Shown: positions 13,662 through 14,066 of the stretch, piece after piece
Layout: each line of letters opens with the position of its first letter
Position numbering within the stretch: position 1 is the first letter of the stretch
NCBI GenBank assembly: GCA_016283075.1
Contig: JAEEMF010000060.1
Span: 1-14,066 of the forward strand
Direction: 5' to 3'
Length of the DNA stretch: 14,066 nucleotides
Source of the DNA: Bacilli bacterium
GTDB taxonomy: Bacteria; Bacillota_I; Bacilli_A; RF39; UBA660
Made by a program: the position numbers and the translations under genes
The notes under the pieces: model-generated
Database searches by the model: none
Told to the model about the DNA's origin: nothing
The model's input: only the letters and a program-made list of their open reading frames with translations

Positions 13662-14066
13662 ATGCTAAATTTCTCTAGACGTGCACTTTGTATTTCGGAT
13701 GTTAAGAGTATATTTTTAACTAAATCATATCCAAATATAAAAACTGGTAAAATTGTGCCTAATATTAATCTTATTTTTGATGATGATTATTTGCCAGTAT
13801 TAGAAAGTGCTGTCGGAACTGTTTGTCCAGTTAAAGTAAATGATAAATATAAAAAAACAACTTATGATGATATTAAGTTTTATGCTACTAGTACTAAGAG
13901 TGAAGATGGAGTAATTGATATACATATAAATGATACTTCTTTATTCTTTAGTCAGATTTATCATTTGGCTCAGACTTTATCTAGAGTATGGTCTTTTTAT
14001 GATAAGCCTCTTCCTGACTGTAATGCAGCACACTGGGTAATGACTCATATATGGCTTAGAATGGGA
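13662..14066 (+). CDS. Unrecognised protein, 5' part (runs off the window)
   Basis: Translation from the ATG at 13662 stays open to the last base, giving 135 residues starting MLNFSRRALCISDVKS and ending THIWLRMG. I do not recognise it. It begins with a short basic/hydrophobic stretch that is too weak for a signal peptide. It continues with a beta-like region (IVPNINLIFDDDYLPVL), a lysine/threonine-rich section with CPVKVNDKYKK, and a region with several aromatic and His residues (FFSQIYHLAQTLSRVWSFYDKPLPDC, then AAHWVMTHIW), which looks helical. GTGGTGAT (13651-13658) is the ribosome-binding site, of the same GGTGAT type as for the second RNase R and PHP genes. Base composition is like its neighbours. 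The frame is supported by promoter, ribosome-binding site and continuity. Confidence 0.7.
   Translation, partial: MLNFSRRALCISDVKSIFLTKSYPNIKTGKIVPNINLIFDDDYLPVLESAVGTVCPVKVNDKYKKTTYDDIKFYATSTKSEDGVIDIHINDTSLFFSQIYHLAQTLSRVWSFYDKPLPDCNAAHWVMTHIWLRMG

Noticed and set aside
1..14066. Mycoplasma-type genetic code with TGA as tryptophan
   Set aside because: The second RNase R and LysR genes end in TGA at the expected family lengths, and tryptophan codons in the reading frames examined are TGG.
1..14066. CRISPR array, insertion sequence, tRNA or rRNA genes
   Set aside because: No regularly spaced repeats, transposase frames or cloverleaf/rRNA signatures were seen apart from the tRNA-like part of tmRNA.

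Overview
The window is an AT-rich stretch of bacterial chromosome, apparently from a low-GC Firmicutes/Mollicutes-like lineage (Bacilli, Erysipelotrichia or RF39-type). The evidence is strong A/T bias, AGA as the main arginine codon, AGGAGG or GGTGAT ribosome-binding sites, and a Gram-positive style RNase R - SmpB - tmRNA cluster. TGA is a true stop (the second RNase R and the LysR gene end in TGA) and tryptophan is TGG, so the genetic code is standard and not the Mycoplasma one. All genes but one are on the plus strand, packed tightly, with terminators that often overlap the stop codon and promoters that start directly after the terminator T-run.

Layout. 1-1050: 3' part of rmuC. 1108-7523: an RNA-decay and ribosome-rescue block. 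It holds two tandem, clearly diverged RNase R genes, a membrane-anchored CapA-like metallophosphatase translationally coupled to the second RNase R, then smpB and tmRNA (ssrA). tmRNA has its own consensus promoter, and its tag reads (A)GNGFNKLALA, with one terminal alanine instead of two. 7631-10156: an operon of three proteins I do not recognise. The first two are colinear paralogs (N-terminal hydrophobic hairpin, shared central domain, acidic tail, closing P-K-x-P-Y-S/T motif); the third is an acidic soluble protein. This is the best candidate for an undescribed system.

10220-11208: guanine deaminase (guaD) and a small HAD-like phosphatase in one operon, ending at a bidirectional terminator shared with a convergent LysR regulator (11225-12115, minus). 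LysR is divergent from a PHP-domain phosphoesterase of the TrpH/YciV (RNase AM) type (12202-13059), with overlapping promoters and a perfect dyad between them. 13060-13204: intergenic region with two hairpins. 13205-13597: small FMN split-barrel protein (pyridoxamine-phosphate-oxidase-like). 13662-end: 5' part of a gene I do not recognise.

How it works together: RNase R, SmpB and tmRNA form the trans-translation/non-stop mRNA decay module, and the PHP protein may add nucleotide or RNA-end turnover. GuaD feeds purine breakdown. No integrase, transposase, CRISPR array, tRNA or rRNA gene is visible.
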